A DNA stretch of 64,000 nucleotides from the NCBI GenBank assembly GCA_038526735.1, contig JBCBGM010000005.1:29807-93806 (forward strand), given 5' to 3'. Below, one piece after another: positions 1-7,875 of this stretch. Source of the DNA: Rubricella sp038526735. GTDB taxonomy: Bacteria > Pseudomonadota > Alphaproteobacteria > Rhodobacterales > Rhodobacteraceae. Position 1 is the first letter of the stretch. The number at the start of each line of letters is the position of its first letter. The position numbers were made by a program, and so were the translations under genes. The notes under the pieces were generated by a model. The model worked only from the letters and a program-made list of their open reading frames with translations, ran no database searches and was not told the DNA's origin.

Positions 1-1
1 C

Positions 2-562
2 GACCGCACAATCGCCCTGGCCGAGACGCGCTATGCGCTGTTCGCTTTGGCCCTTGTCGCATTTGTCGAGAGCTCGGTCTTCCCGATCCCACCCGATGTG
101 ATGCTGATCCCGATGATCCTCGCCGCGCGCGACCGGGCTTGGCTGATCGCGGGCGTCTGCACCATCGCCTCCGTGCTCGGGGGTGGCGCTGGATACTGGA
201 TCGGGATGGAGCTTTTGGAGACCGTCGGCCGCCCTGCCCTAGAGCTTTACGGTAAGGCAGACCGATTGCCAGAGTTCTCTGAATGGTATGCCGAATGGGG
301 CGTCTGGGCCGTGCTGATCGCGGGCATTACGCCGTTCCCCTACAAGGTCATTACGATTGCCTCGGGTGCTGCAGGGTTCGATTTTTGGGCGTTCATGGCC
401 TCATCCGTCGTGGCGCGCGGGCTGCGCTTTTTCATCGTCGCGTGGCTGCTCTGGAAGTTCGGCCCCCCCATTCGCGCCTTTATCGAAGAGCGATTGGGGT
501 TGGTGTTTACCGTGTTTATGATCTGCCTCGTTGGTGGCTTTGTAGCGCTGCGCTACATCTGA
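2..562 (+). CDS. DedA/VTT-family inner-membrane protein (YqaA-like), 5' end outside window
   Basis: The reading frame is open from the first bases, so the true start lies upstream; 186 residues are visible. Several hydrophobic segments and a glycine-rich stretch (GGGAGYWIG) fit the VTT/DedA fold. The ESSVFPIPPD motif near the visible N-terminus and the GITPFPYK segment are typical of the YqaA branch of DedA proteins, which are integral inner-membrane proteins linked to lipid flipping and envelope homeostasis. The stop is three bases before dsbB, so the two are probably cotranscribed. The family is clear; the substrate is not. Confidence 0.85.
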   Translation, partial: DRTIALAETRYALFALALVAFVESSVFPIPPDVMLIPMILAARDRAWLIAGVCTIASVLGGGAGYWIGMELLETVGRPALELYGKADRLPEFSEWYAEWGVWAVLIAGITPFPYKVITIASGAAGFDFWAFMASSVVARGLRFFIVAWLLWKFGPPIRAFIEERLGLVFTVFMICLVGGFVALRYI

Positions 563-565
563 GCC

Positions 566-1042
566 ATGGCAACCGTTGGCACCCGACAAACTCTGATCCT
601 TACCGCTGCGGCCGGTTCTGCTGGGTTGATGATCGCCGCGTTGGCCTTTCAATACATCGGAGGCCTGCCGCCCTGCCAAATGTGCATCTGGCAACGGTAC
701 CCACATGTGGCCGCGATTGCTCTCGGAGCGCTAGCAGTGCTTTTGCCGGGCGGTGCGCGGTTCATCGCATTGCTCGGCGGCCTAGCCCTCTTCGCAACCG
801 CTGCCATCGGCGCGTTTCATGCAGGTGTCGAGCAGGGCTGGTGGGAGGGCGTCACGGCTTGCGCGGCTGGCGGAGACGTTACCGCACTCTCTACCGAAGA
901 CCTGCTCGCCCAGATCATGGAAGCCCCTGTGGTGCGCTGCGACGAGATCCCGTGGAGCTTGTTTGGCATCTCCATGGCCGGATGGAACGCTCTGTTGTCG
1001 CTAGCTCTCGCGGGCGTGTGGGTTCAAGCTGCCCGCGCGTAG
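566..1042 (+). CDS. dsbB: Disulfide bond formation protein DsbB family
   Basis: 158-residue protein with four hydrophobic segments. It carries the quinone-proximal CxxC pair (C37-Q-M-C40) after the first transmembrane segment and a second periplasmic pair, C99 and C125, in the loop before the last helix. This is the DsbB arrangement for passing electrons from DsbA to ubiquinone in the inner membrane. It starts three bases after the DedA-family stop and its own stop is three bases from the convergent HNH gene. Short alphaproteobacterial DsbB proteins of this length are usual. Confidence 0.88.
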   Translation: MATVGTRQTLILTAAAGSAGLMIAALAFQYIGGLPPCQMCIWQRYPHVAAIALGALAVLLPGGARFIALLGGLALFATAAIGAFHAGVEQGWWEGVTACAAGGDVTALSTEDLLAQIMEAPVVRCDEIPWSLFGISMAGWNALLSLALAGVWVQAARA

Positions 1043-1045
1043 CAG

Positions 1046-1630
1046 TTACGCGTCGAGCTCTGCGTCCCAGTAAAGAAAGTCCATCCAGCTCTCATGCAGG
1101 TGGTTTGGCGGAAAGCGTCGACCCATGTTCTTAAGCTCTTCGGCATCCGGCTCCTGCGCCGGGCGTCGGAGGGACATGTTGGCTTGTGCGAGCGTTTTAG
1201 AGCCCTTCTTCAGGTTGCAGGGCGCGCAAGCCGCCACAACATTCTCCCAGGTTGTGCGCCCGCCGCGGGAGCGGGGGATCACATGGTCAAAGGTTAGCTC
1301 CCCGGTCGCGCCGCAATATTGGCAGGTGAAGCCGTCACGCAGAAACAGGTTAAAGCGCGTGAAGGCGGCAGACTTCGCCGGCTTTACATAGTCCTTGAGC
1401 ACCACCACCGACGGCAGCCGCACCTCGACCGACGGGGACCGCACAACGTGGTCATATTCAGCAAGGATTGTGACCCGGTCGAGAAAGGCAGCCTTCACGG
1501 CGTCTTGCCAGGGCCAGAGCGACAGCGGGAAATAAGACAACGGTCTGTAATCTGCGTTGAGCACAAGGGCGGGGTGGTCTTTCAACCCTGCCGGACTTCG
1601 GACAAAACTCGTTGCGAATTCAGTTGTCAT
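1046..1630 (-). CDS. HNH endonuclease
   Basis: 194 residues from the ATG at 1630, preferred over upstream in-frame codons because a GAGGGA-like ribosome site lies just upstream and homologues begin near the conserved ALVLNADYRPLSY segment. The C-terminal half has a complete HNH nuclease core: C103xxC106, the D115-H116 pair (TFDHVIPRSRGG), N130 and C135xxC138. This is the widely conserved alphaproteobacterial stand-alone HNH protein, of unknown cellular role; DNA nicking or cleavage is the family activity. Its upstream region contains an unusual set of TTGATG repeats (annotated separately). Confidence 0.9.
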   Translation of the reverse strand: MTTEFATSFVRSPAGLKDHPALVLNADYRPLSYFPLSLWPWQDAVKAAFLDRVTILAEYDHVVRSPSVEVRLPSVVVLKDYVKPAKSAAFTRFNLFLRDGFTCQYCGATGELTFDHVIPRSRGGRTTWENVVAACAPCNLKKGSKTLAQANMSLRRPAQEPDAEELKNMGRRFPPNHLHESWMDFLYWDAELDA

Positions 1631-1742
1631 GACAAACCCATCCCTCGCGCCTGAGGCGCTGCTCCCGGGACGGGACCCCGTCCCTGCCACGACTATATCT
1701 AGCCGCCTTCCTCAAACAACCCTCTACATTGTGCGCGTTTAG

Positions 1743-1795
1743 GTCGTTGATGACGCTTTGATGGAGAATGTTGATGTCTGTTTGATGTCAACGAC
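1743..1795. repeat. Four TTGATG direct repeats framed by an 8-bp inverted repeat
   Basis: Copies of TTGATG begin at 1747, 1758, 1771 and 1782, giving start-to-start spacings of 11, 13 and 11 bases. The array is framed by a perfect inverted repeat, GTCGTTGA at 1743-1750 and TCAACGAC at 1788-1795. It lies about 115-165 bases upstream of the HNH nuclease start and just after the carboxylesterase stop side. Near-helical spacing suggests cooperative binding of a regulator, but no known box is recognised. Confidence 0.55.
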
Positions 1796-1853
1796 AAGGC
1801 CCGCGCTCAAAAACTGATCGTGGGTTCCGCCGTATGAGACGACTGGCCGAGCG

Positions 1854-2504
1854 CTACCCCAGAACAGACTGCAAAAACCCAGCCGCCATCTGCAACCCAT
1901 CGGGCGCGATTCCATGCGGCGTGCCGGGGGAGGTGTGGGTGGCAACTTGGAAATCCGCAGCCTTAAGCGCGGTTTCGGCTTCTCCCATCGAGGCATAGGG
2001 CACCACCGGGTCAGCGTCGCCGTGGATCAACAAAACCGGCGGCTTCGTCACCACTTCAGTCAACGCCTCAGGCACCAACAACCGCCCTGAGAAGCCTATG
2101 ATCCCGGCATAGCCCTCCGCCCTCCGTGGCCCAACATGCAGCGACATCATGGTGCCCTGCGAAAAGCCCAGCAGCACCGTCTGTGCGGGCGCGATTCCCG
2201 TCTCCTCCGCCACCGAGTCCAGATAGCCGTTTAGATCTGCAATCGAGCTCTCAAAACTGCTCGCCATCTGTGCCTCGGTCGAGCCATCCATCCACGGGAT
2301 CGGGAACCATTGGTAGCCGAACGGGTTGTTCGCACAGCGCTCGGGCGCATTAGGGGCTGTAAAGACCGTGTCGGGTAGTACCGTCGAGAGCGGATCAGCG
2401 AGGCCGATCAGATCATTCCCATCCGCGCCATAGCCGTGCAGCAAAATCACCAGGGAACGCGCAGTGCCGGATGCGGCGGGCTTGGTTGGTCCGGTCAAAG
2501 CCAT
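1854..2504 (-). CDS. Phospholipase/carboxylesterase, alpha/beta hydrolase
   Basis: 216 residues from the ATG at 2504. The catalytic triad of the family is visible: nucleophile S115 in GFSQG, D165 in HGDADPVVPY and H198 in GTPHG; the oxyanion-loop LLHGYGADGND lies at residues 21-31. The family (carboxylesterase type 2/lysophospholipase-like) hydrolyses small acyl esters in the cytoplasm. The start codon overlaps the stop of the upstream glycosylase gene in a TGATG arrangement, indicating translational coupling. A longer upstream extension is open but would be translated inside the glycosylase gene and is not needed. Confidence 0.88.
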   Translation of the reverse strand: MALTGPTKPAASGTARSLVILLHGYGADGNDLIGLADPLSTVLPDTVFTAPNAPERCANNPFGYQWFPIPWMDGSTEAQMASSFESSIADLNGYLDSVAEETGIAPAQTVLLGFSQGTMMSLHVGPRRAEGYAGIIGFSGRLLVPEALTEVVTKPPVLLIHGDADPVVPYASMGEAETALKAADFQVATHTSPGTPHGIAPDGLQMAAGFLQSVLG

Positions 2505-3136
2505 CAGCGGATCCCTTCTCGATCTTTCGCCACATGGTAGTAGGCCCAGAGCAACCGCGCCGCAACCGCACGCCAAGGCGACCATTCCTCCGCCAAAGTG
2601 CGCAGCGCCTTTTCCTTGGGCCGCTCCTCCAGATCAAACAACAGCCGGGCTGATTCCTGCAGGGCAAGGTCTCCGGGCGCGAAGACATCCGCGCGCCCGA
2701 GCGAGAACATCGCATAGATCTCCGCCGTCCAGACGCCGATGCCCTTTACCTCGGTCAGGGTCGCAATGACCTCCGCATTTGGCAGCGCGGTAAGGGCGTC
2801 ATAGTCGATCTCCGCCGCAGCCAGCGCATGCGCATAGCTCGCCTTTTGACGAGAGAGGCCCAGCGCCCGCAACGCCTCTGCGTCGCGCGACAAGACCCCG
2901 TCAATGCTCGTGGCCTCTGCCGCCTCCAACCGCTTCCAAATCCCCTCCGCTGCCGCGACAGAAACCTGCTGAGAGACAATCGCCGACAAAAGCCGCGCAA
3001 ACCCGCCCTCACGCCGCCGGAGTGGCAATGGCCCAGTTTGCGCGAGCGCCTTCGCAAACCTTGGCTCGCGCGCGGCAAGCCAAGCAGCACCTTCGGCGAC
3101 ACAGGCGTCAGAGACTATGATACGGCCCACGGTCAT
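2504..3136 (-). CDS. DNA-3-methyladenine glycosylase II-like (HhH-GPD)
   Basis: 210-residue base-excision repair glycosylase. The helix-hairpin-helix sits around residues 126-141 (LTEVKGIGVWTAEI) and the catalytic aspartate is D156 in the FAPGDLAL segment, matching the AlkA subfamily. The N-terminal half has the LLSAIVSQQVS helix common to HhH-GPD enzymes. It lacks the N-terminal TBP-like domain of E. coli AlkA and so is the short form common in alphaproteobacteria. It would remove alkylated purines from DNA. Its stop overlaps the start of the carboxylesterase gene. Confidence 0.88.
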   Translation of the reverse strand: MTVGRIIVSDACVAEGAAWLAAREPRFAKALAQTGPLPLRRREGGFARLLSAIVSQQVSVAAAEGIWKRLEAAEATSIDGVLSRDAEALRALGLSRQKASYAHALAAAEIDYDALTALPNAEVIATLTEVKGIGVWTAEIYAMFSLGRADVFAPGDLALQESARLLFDLEERPKEKALRTLAEEWSPWRAVAARLLWAYYHVAKDREGIR

Positions 3137-3192
3137 CTCGCCGCGCTACCACGAGATTTCTGCGACGGCGAGCGCTGAATCACCGCCCCCGC

Positions 3193-3220
3193 TTGACACC
3201 ACCCCTGTCGCGTGTAGGTA
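3193..3220 (+). promoter_or_regulatory. Likely sigma-70-type promoter for rpmG
   Basis: A TTGACA hexamer at 3193-3198 is followed after 16 bases by TAGGTA at 3215-3220, about 75 bases before the rpmG start. The -35 box is perfect; the -10 box is weak, as is usual in these genomes. Transcription start is inferred only. Confidence 0.5.
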
Positions 3221-3295
3221 GCGGGTTCGAGATTTCGGGCCCTGCTTTCGCTGGCCCTTCAAGCAGTCCGGCATGTCCGGCGCGGGAGATGACAC

Positions 3296-3463
3296 ATGGC
3301 AAAACCAGCCACGATCAAGATCCGCCTGAACTCCACCGCGGGGACCGGGCATTTTTATGTGACGAAGAAAAACGCACGCACCATGACTGAAAAAATGTCG
3401 GTCAAAAAGTACGACCCGGTCGTGCGCAAGCACGTAGAGTACAAGGAAGGCAAGATCAAGTGA
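3296..3463 (+). CDS. rpmG: 50S ribosomal protein L33
   Basis: A 55-residue basic protein starting MAKPATIKIRLNSTAG and ending KEGKIK. The IRLNSTAGTGHFYVTKKN segment and the KYDPVVRKHV motif are diagnostic of L33. It lacks the four zinc-binding cysteines, so it is the zinc-independent (C-minus) form. A good ribosome site, GGGAGAT at 3284-3290, precedes the ATG. The gene is monocistronic, with its own promoter and an intrinsic terminator 28 bases after the stop. Confidence 0.96.
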   Translation: MAKPATIKIRLNSTAGTGHFYVTKKNARTMTEKMSVKKYDPVVRKHVEYKEGKIK

Positions 3464-3490
3464 TCTGAGCCCTTCACGGTCAAGACCTAT

Positions 3491-3524
3491 AAACGCCGCT
3501 CCACACCCGGAGCGGCGTTTCTCG
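3491..3524 (+). terminator. Intrinsic terminator of rpmG
   Basis: A perfect 11-bp stem, AAACGCCGCTC at 3491-3501 and GAGCGGCGTTT at 3510-3520, encloses an 8-base loop and runs into a T-rich tail. Confidence 0.85.
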
Positions 3525-3565
3525 TTTGACGGCACTCTCCCGCCCGGCTCGCGCCGGTTGGACCA

Positions 3566-3682
3566 AGCCGGGGCTGCCGCCCCGGACCCCGCAGATATTT
3601 TCAACTCTGCAGAAACTAAACACTGCGCCTTGCGTCTGCAGAGTTCGAAATATCCCAGGGGGTTCGGGGGACTGGTCCCCCA
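3566..3682. repeat. Head-to-head pair of G-rich hairpin/GATATTT intergenic elements
   Basis: Two copies of a dispersed intergenic element in opposite orientation. The left one (3566-3612) has the hairpin CCGGGGC/GCCCCGG (3568-3574, 3579-3585), then GATATTTTC and the end sequence AACTCTGCAG. The right one (3636-3682) runs the other way: CTGCAGAG, GAAATATC, a G-run and the hairpin GGGGGAC/GTCCCCC (3666-3681). A third, very similar copy lies at 38447-38492. The pair fills the space between the terminators of the convergent rpmG and Bax-inhibitor-like genes. Confidence 0.75.
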
Positions 3683-3696
3683 TCGCGCGGAGCGCA

Positions 3697-3728
3697 TAAA
3701 AAAAGGGCCAGAGGTTTCCCTCTGGCCC
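3697..3728 (-). terminator. Intrinsic terminator of the Bax inhibitor-1-like gene
   Basis: On the minus strand, a perfect 10-bp stem (GGGCCAGAGG at 3705-3714 pairs with CCTCTGGCCC at 3719-3728, loop TTTC) is followed by seven T residues, 22 bases past the stop codon. Confidence 0.88.
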
Positions 3729-3749
3729 CGGTATTTTGTGTCGCCGCCC

Positions 3750-4511
3750 TTACTCTTGAGACGAGCCGAACAACTGCAGCATCATGATGAACATGTTGAT
3801 GAAGTTGATGTAGAGGCTCAGTGCGCCCATGATCGCGGACTTGCCCAACCACTCCTGCCCGCCGGGCACCGTGGCGAAGTGCAGGTATTCGACCTTGAGG
3901 CGCTGCGTGTCGTAGGCGGTCAGGCCGGCGAAGATCAGGATGCCGATCGCCGAGATCGCAAACATCAGCGCCGAAGAGGCGAGGAAGATGTTGATCACCG
4001 ATGCGACCACCAGGCCAATCACGCCCATGAACAGGAAGCTGCCCCAGCCGGAGAGGTTCTTGTTGGTCGTGTAGCCGTAAAGCGACATCGACGCGAACAT
4101 CGCCGCCGTTGCAAAGAACACCTGCGTGATGCTCATCGCCGTGAACACCAGGAAGATCGACGAGAGCGAGGCGCCCATCACAGCCGCAAAGGCGTAGAAG
4201 GCGAGCTGTGCGACCGGTGCCGACAGGCGGTTGATCGACGCGCTCAGCCCGAAGACGAAGATCAGCGGAGCAAACATCAGCACCCAGCGCAGTGGCGAGG
4301 TGTAGAGTGCCGCGCCCAGGCCGGTCAGCGCCTGCTGGCCGGTGGCCGGGTCTGTGGTGACTGCAAGCCCCGAAAGTGCCCAGGCGACAAGCCCGGTGAT
4401 GACCATGCCGACAGACATCGTCCCGTAGACTTTGTTCATATGGGCCCGCAAGCCCGCATCAAGCTCCGCGCTCATCGCGCCAGCGCGGGTGGCGGTAAAC
4501 TGGTCAGCCAT
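3750..4511 (-). CDS. Bax inhibitor-1/YccA family membrane protein
   Basis: 253 residues from the ATG at 4511, preceded by AGGGAAAAAGAG as ribosome site; the longer open frame upstream has no homology-like content. Seven hydrophobic segments follow a short hydrophilic N-terminus. The C-terminal segments, including GLTAYDTQRLK and the LYINFINMF stretch, are typical of the BI-1/YccA (UPF0005) family. Members are inner-membrane proteins thought to conduct Ca2+ or protons and, in YccA, to modulate the FtsH protease. It is followed by a clear terminator and appears monocistronic. Confidence 0.9.
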   Translation of the reverse strand: MADQFTATRAGAMSAELDAGLRAHMNKVYGTMSVGMVITGLVAWALSGLAVTTDPATGQQALTGLGAALYTSPLRWVLMFAPLIFVFGLSASINRLSAPVAQLAFYAFAAVMGASLSSIFLVFTAMSITQVFFATAAMFASMSLYGYTTNKNLSGWGSFLFMGVIGLVVASVINIFLASSALMFAISAIGILIFAGLTAYDTQRLKVEYLHFATVPGGQEWLGKSAIMGALSLYINFINMFIMMLQLFGSSQE

Positions 4512-4654
4512 CTCTTTTTCCCTGACTAAATATCTGGCCGGGGCACAATTGCCCCGATTACCCGACAATATCGGAAAGGATGCGCCTTCGTTCAAGGGGT
4601 ATGATCGGTCGCAGGCGCGCGTTCCACGCGGCGATAAATACCGGTTTTTTCGTG

Positions 4655-7183
4655 TTAATCCTGCGCGCGCAGCACACGTGCGGGGCGTGTGGCCAAAGGC
4701 CTCCAGGCAAAGGCTAATCCAGCAAGAAGCGTGGTCAGTGCGCCGGCCACTACGATTGCGACGGCTGAGACAGGCTCGAAGGTGTAAGACGCGTCCATCA
4801 CGTAGGTCATTACTCCCCAACCCGCGAGGCCACCGGCGAAAATCGCCACAAGGCCTGCCGCTGCGCCCAGAATCGCGGAGCGCAGTGCAAAGCTGGAGAG
4901 GATTTTGCTCCGTGCAGCGCCCACGGTTTTGAGGACTGCCGCTTCAAACACCCGCGCGCGTTCACCCGCAGCGGCAGCGCCGATCAACACGACAAGGCCT
5001 GTGATCAGTGTTGCAGCAGCGCCATAGGATGTAGCCGCTGCCAGACTTGCCAACGCCTCTGTCACACGTGCGATCGCATCGCGCACGCGGATCGCGGTGA
5101 TGTTTGGATAGGTGCTGGCAAGGTCGCGGAGAAGCTGTGCCTCCGCTTCTTCTTCGGCATAGACCGTCGCAATATGAGTGTGAGGTGCCCCCGCAAGCGC
5201 TCCGGGGTTCATCGTCATGATGAAATTGATCCCAGCGTTCGAGAAATCGACGACGCGGAAGGAGGCGATCTCGGCGGTGATGTCACGACCCAAAATGTTG
5301 ACCGTGATCTCATCGCCGATCTGGAGGCCAAGCTCTACGCCCTCTTCCTCCGCAAAGCTCACCAGCGGCGGGCCCGCGTAGTCTTCGGGCCACCATTCGC
5401 CTGCGGTGATGGTGCTGTTGCCGGGCGTTTCGGCATAGGTGACGCCGCGGTCGCCATCGAGGGTCCAGTGATTGCCGGCAACCTCGCGGGCGGGCACGCC
5501 GTTGATGCGGGTGATGATCCCTCGCAGCATCGGAGCTGTGTCAACGCGGGTGACGCCCGGATCGCCTTCCGCGCGGTCCAGAAAGCCGGGAAGCTGGTCG
5601 TTTTGGATATCGACGAAGAAGTATGAGGGGGCGACGTCTGGCAGGTCGTTCTCGATCGCGCCACGCAGGTTGCTGTCGATCTGACCGACGGCCGCGAGCA
5701 CCGTCAGGCCGAGACCGAGAGAGAGCACGACGGAGGTCGCCTCCCCTCCCGGTCCGCCAACAGCACCAAAGGCCAAGCGCAGCGAGGTGCGTCCACGGGC
5801 AAAGCGGCTGCGCGCAAGGCGGCGGGTGACGGTACGCACAAGGCGCGCTGCGAGCATCAGCAGAATAAGCGCTCCGAGGATGCCTGCTGCGGCCCAAACG
5901 GCAAGGTTTGGGATGCCAGAGAACCACGCAGCGAGCCACACGAGCAGCGCAAAGAGGGCGATGATGACCGCCAGATAGATCGGCCGGGGCAGGCCGCTCA
6001 CACCGCCTGACACATCTCGGAACAGGGCGGCCGCGCGCACCTCCTCGGTGCGGGCGAGCGGCCACAAGGTAAAGATGAGCGCGGTGAGAAAGCCATAGAT
6101 CGCAGCCTCTAGAAGCGGTTCGGGGTGCACCGCAAAGGCGGCGGGCACCGGCAAGCGTGCCTTGATGAGCGGGGCGAAGGCGAGCGGTGCCACAGCGCCC
6201 AGGATCAGGCCCAGCGCAATGCCCACAACCGAAAGTGCCCCGATTTGCATGAGGTAGGCTGCAAAGATTGTCCGCCCGTCGGCACCGAGTGTTTTGAGCG
6301 TGGCGATCACGGTGATCTTGCGGTCGAGATAGGCGCGCACGGCGGAAGAGACGCCAACGCCCCCCACGGCCAACCCGGCCAAGCCAACGATCACCAGAAA
6401 CGCGCCCAAACGGTCCACGAATTCAGCAACGCCAGGCGCTCCGTTGCGCGCATCGCGCCACCGCAGTCCGCTGTCGCGGAAGAGTGCGAGGGCGTCTCCC
6501 TCCAGCGTTTCTAGGTTTGTGCCCTCTGGCAGAGTCAGCCGGTAGGAGGTGTCGTAGAGCGTGCCGGGGGCGATGAGGCCGGATGCCTCCAGCGCTTCGG
6601 TCAAAACGATCGTGCGAGGGCCGAGGCCAAAGCCTCCGCCTGCGCTATCGGGTTCGCGGGTGAGCACGGCGCGGAGTTCGAACTCCTGCAGGCCGAGACT
6701 GAAGCGGTCGCCCAGAGACAACCCCAAACGGTCAATCAAGACCCGCTGCATCGCGGCACCGGGCACATCGCGAAACTCAAGCGCGCGGGCGAGGTCGCTT
6801 TCCCCTTCAAGCCCGACCTCGCCAACCAACGGATAGAGATCATCGACCCCTTTCACCTGCGTCAGCGCGCGTTCGGTTTCGCCGTCTCGCGGCACCACAG
6901 CCATGGAGCGGAAGTCAACGATCTCAGAGCTTTGAGTGGCGTTCTCGGCCATCCATGCAAGCTCTTCATCTGAGGCAAAGCGGTAGGTGAACGACATCTC
7001 AGCGTCACCGCCGAGGATCACCGCACCCTCTCGGCTCAAGCCCTCTTCGATGGCAACCTTGACCGAGCCCACAGCAGCAATCGCGCCAACGCCAAGCGCG
7101 AGACAGGCGATGAAAATACGAAACCCGCGCAGGCCCCCGCGCAATTCGCGCCGGGCGATACGTGCAGCATTTGCGAGCGTCAT
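4655..7183 (-). CDS. ABC transporter permease, FtsX/MacB-like (YbbP type)
   Basis: 842-residue permease with the double FtsX layout: an N-terminal membrane anchor (around residues 20-40), a large periplasmic domain, a first block of transmembrane helices (about 255-450), a second periplasmic region, and a final block of three helices at about 720-830. This topology matches the E. coli YbbP group, whose partner is the YbbA ATPase, proposed to extract lipids or hydrophobic molecules from the inner membrane. Its start overlaps the stop of the ATPase gene by four bases (ATGA), so they form one transcription and translation unit. Substrate is not known. Confidence 0.9.
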   Translation of the reverse strand: MTLANAARIARRELRGGLRGFRIFIACLALGVGAIAAVGSVKVAIEEGLSREGAVILGGDAEMSFTYRFASDEELAWMAENATQSSEIVDFRSMAVVPRDGETERALTQVKGVDDLYPLVGEVGLEGESDLARALEFRDVPGAAMQRVLIDRLGLSLGDRFSLGLQEFELRAVLTREPDSAGGGFGLGPRTIVLTEALEASGLIAPGTLYDTSYRLTLPEGTNLETLEGDALALFRDSGLRWRDARNGAPGVAEFVDRLGAFLVIVGLAGLAVGGVGVSSAVRAYLDRKITVIATLKTLGADGRTIFAAYLMQIGALSVVGIALGLILGAVAPLAFAPLIKARLPVPAAFAVHPEPLLEAAIYGFLTALIFTLWPLARTEEVRAAALFRDVSGGVSGLPRPIYLAVIIALFALLVWLAAWFSGIPNLAVWAAAGILGALILLMLAARLVRTVTRRLARSRFARGRTSLRLAFGAVGGPGGEATSVVLSLGLGLTVLAAVGQIDSNLRGAIENDLPDVAPSYFFVDIQNDQLPGFLDRAEGDPGVTRVDTAPMLRGIITRINGVPAREVAGNHWTLDGDRGVTYAETPGNSTITAGEWWPEDYAGPPLVSFAEEEGVELGLQIGDEITVNILGRDITAEIASFRVVDFSNAGINFIMTMNPGALAGAPHTHIATVYAEEEAEAQLLRDLASTYPNITAIRVRDAIARVTEALASLAAATSYGAAATLITGLVVLIGAAAAGERARVFEAAVLKTVGAARSKILSSFALRSAILGAAAGLVAIFAGGLAGWGVMTYVMDASYTFEPVSAVAIVVAGALTTLLAGLAFAWRPLATRPARVLRAQD

Positions 7184-7875
7184 TCGGCGGCCCTCCGGGC
7201 CTCATCCGCGTCAATCCGGCCGTCACGCAGGCGCACGACCCGGTCACATTTGGCGGCAAGGTCAGGGGAGTGCGTGACGAGGATCAGCGTCGCCCCGTGC
7301 CGGTCGCGCAGACCGAACATCACGTCCATAATCTGCTGGCCGGTGGGGCCATCGAGGTTGCCGGTCGGCTCATCCGCCAACAGAATTTCAGGCCGGGGAG
7401 CTGCAGCCCGCGCAAGCGCCACGCGCTGTTGCTCACCACCTGACATTTGCGCCGGGTAGTGGTCGACCCGGTGTCCAAGGCCCACAGCCTCAAGCTCCTC
7501 CTCGGCGCGATCAAACGCATCGCGGTGGCCGGCAAGCTCTAGCGGGGTTGCAACATTCTCCAACGCCGTCATCGTCGGGATAAGGTGGAAAGACTGGAAG
7601 ACGATGCCCATATGCTCGCGGCGGAACCGGGCAAGCTGGTCTTCGTTCATCGCGGTGAGATCTTGGCCAAGAGCCGTGATTTTGCCCCCGGTGGCACGTT
7701 CCAGCCCGCCCATGATCATCAGGAGCGAAGACTTGCCACTCCCCGACGGACCAATCAGCCCCAGCGTCTCCCCGCGCAGCACATCCAGCGTGATGCCGTG
7801 GAGGATAGCCACATCCCCCGCGTTGCCAGCGAGCGTGAGACGGGTATCTGTCATCGAGAGGATCGTGTCGGTCAT
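7180..7875 (-). CDS. ABC transporter ATP-binding protein (YbbA/LolD-like)
   Basis: 231 residues from the ATG at 7875. Walker A GPSGSGKSS at residues 42-50, the Q-loop in FQSFHLIPTMTALENV, signature MSGGEQQRVALARA, Walker B ILLADEPTGNLD and the switch histidine in LVTHS are all intact. The sequence is of the MacB/LolD/YbbA exporter class. It overlaps the FtsX-like permease by four bases. A divergent TesA-like esterase begins at or just beside its start codon; the ybbA-ybbP/tesA arrangement is also found in E. coli and supports a joint role in lipid or ester metabolism at the membrane. Confidence 0.92.
   Translation of the reverse strand: MTDTILSMTDTRLTLAGNAGDVAILHGITLDVLRGETLGLIGPSGSGKSSLLMIMGGLERATGGKITALGQDLTAMNEDQLARFRREHMGIVFQSFHLIPTMTALENVATPLELAGHRDAFDRAEEELEAVGLGHRVDHYPAQMSGGEQQRVALARAAAPRPEILLADEPTGNLDGPTGQQIMDVMFGLRDRHGATLILVTHSPDLAAKCDRVVRLRDGRIDADEARRAAE

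Noticed and set aside
283..1134. A 283-codon plus-strand frame across the DedA and dsbB genes
   Set aside because: It overlaps two recognisable genes in another frame and is arginine-rich.
1743..1795. Possible CRISPR or replication iterons from the TTGATG repeats
   Set aside because: Units are 6 bases with 5-7 base gaps, too short for CRISPR, and there is no replication gene or DnaA box nearby.
3210..3240. tRNA-like GGTAGCGGGTTCGAG stretch upstream of rpmG
   Set aside because: Only the T-loop-like piece is present; no acceptor or anticodon stem can be formed around it.
3558..4529. A 323-codon plus-strand open frame
   Set aside because: Antisense to the Bax-inhibitor-like gene and crossing two terminators and the intergenic elements; the sequence is low-complexity and unlike any protein.
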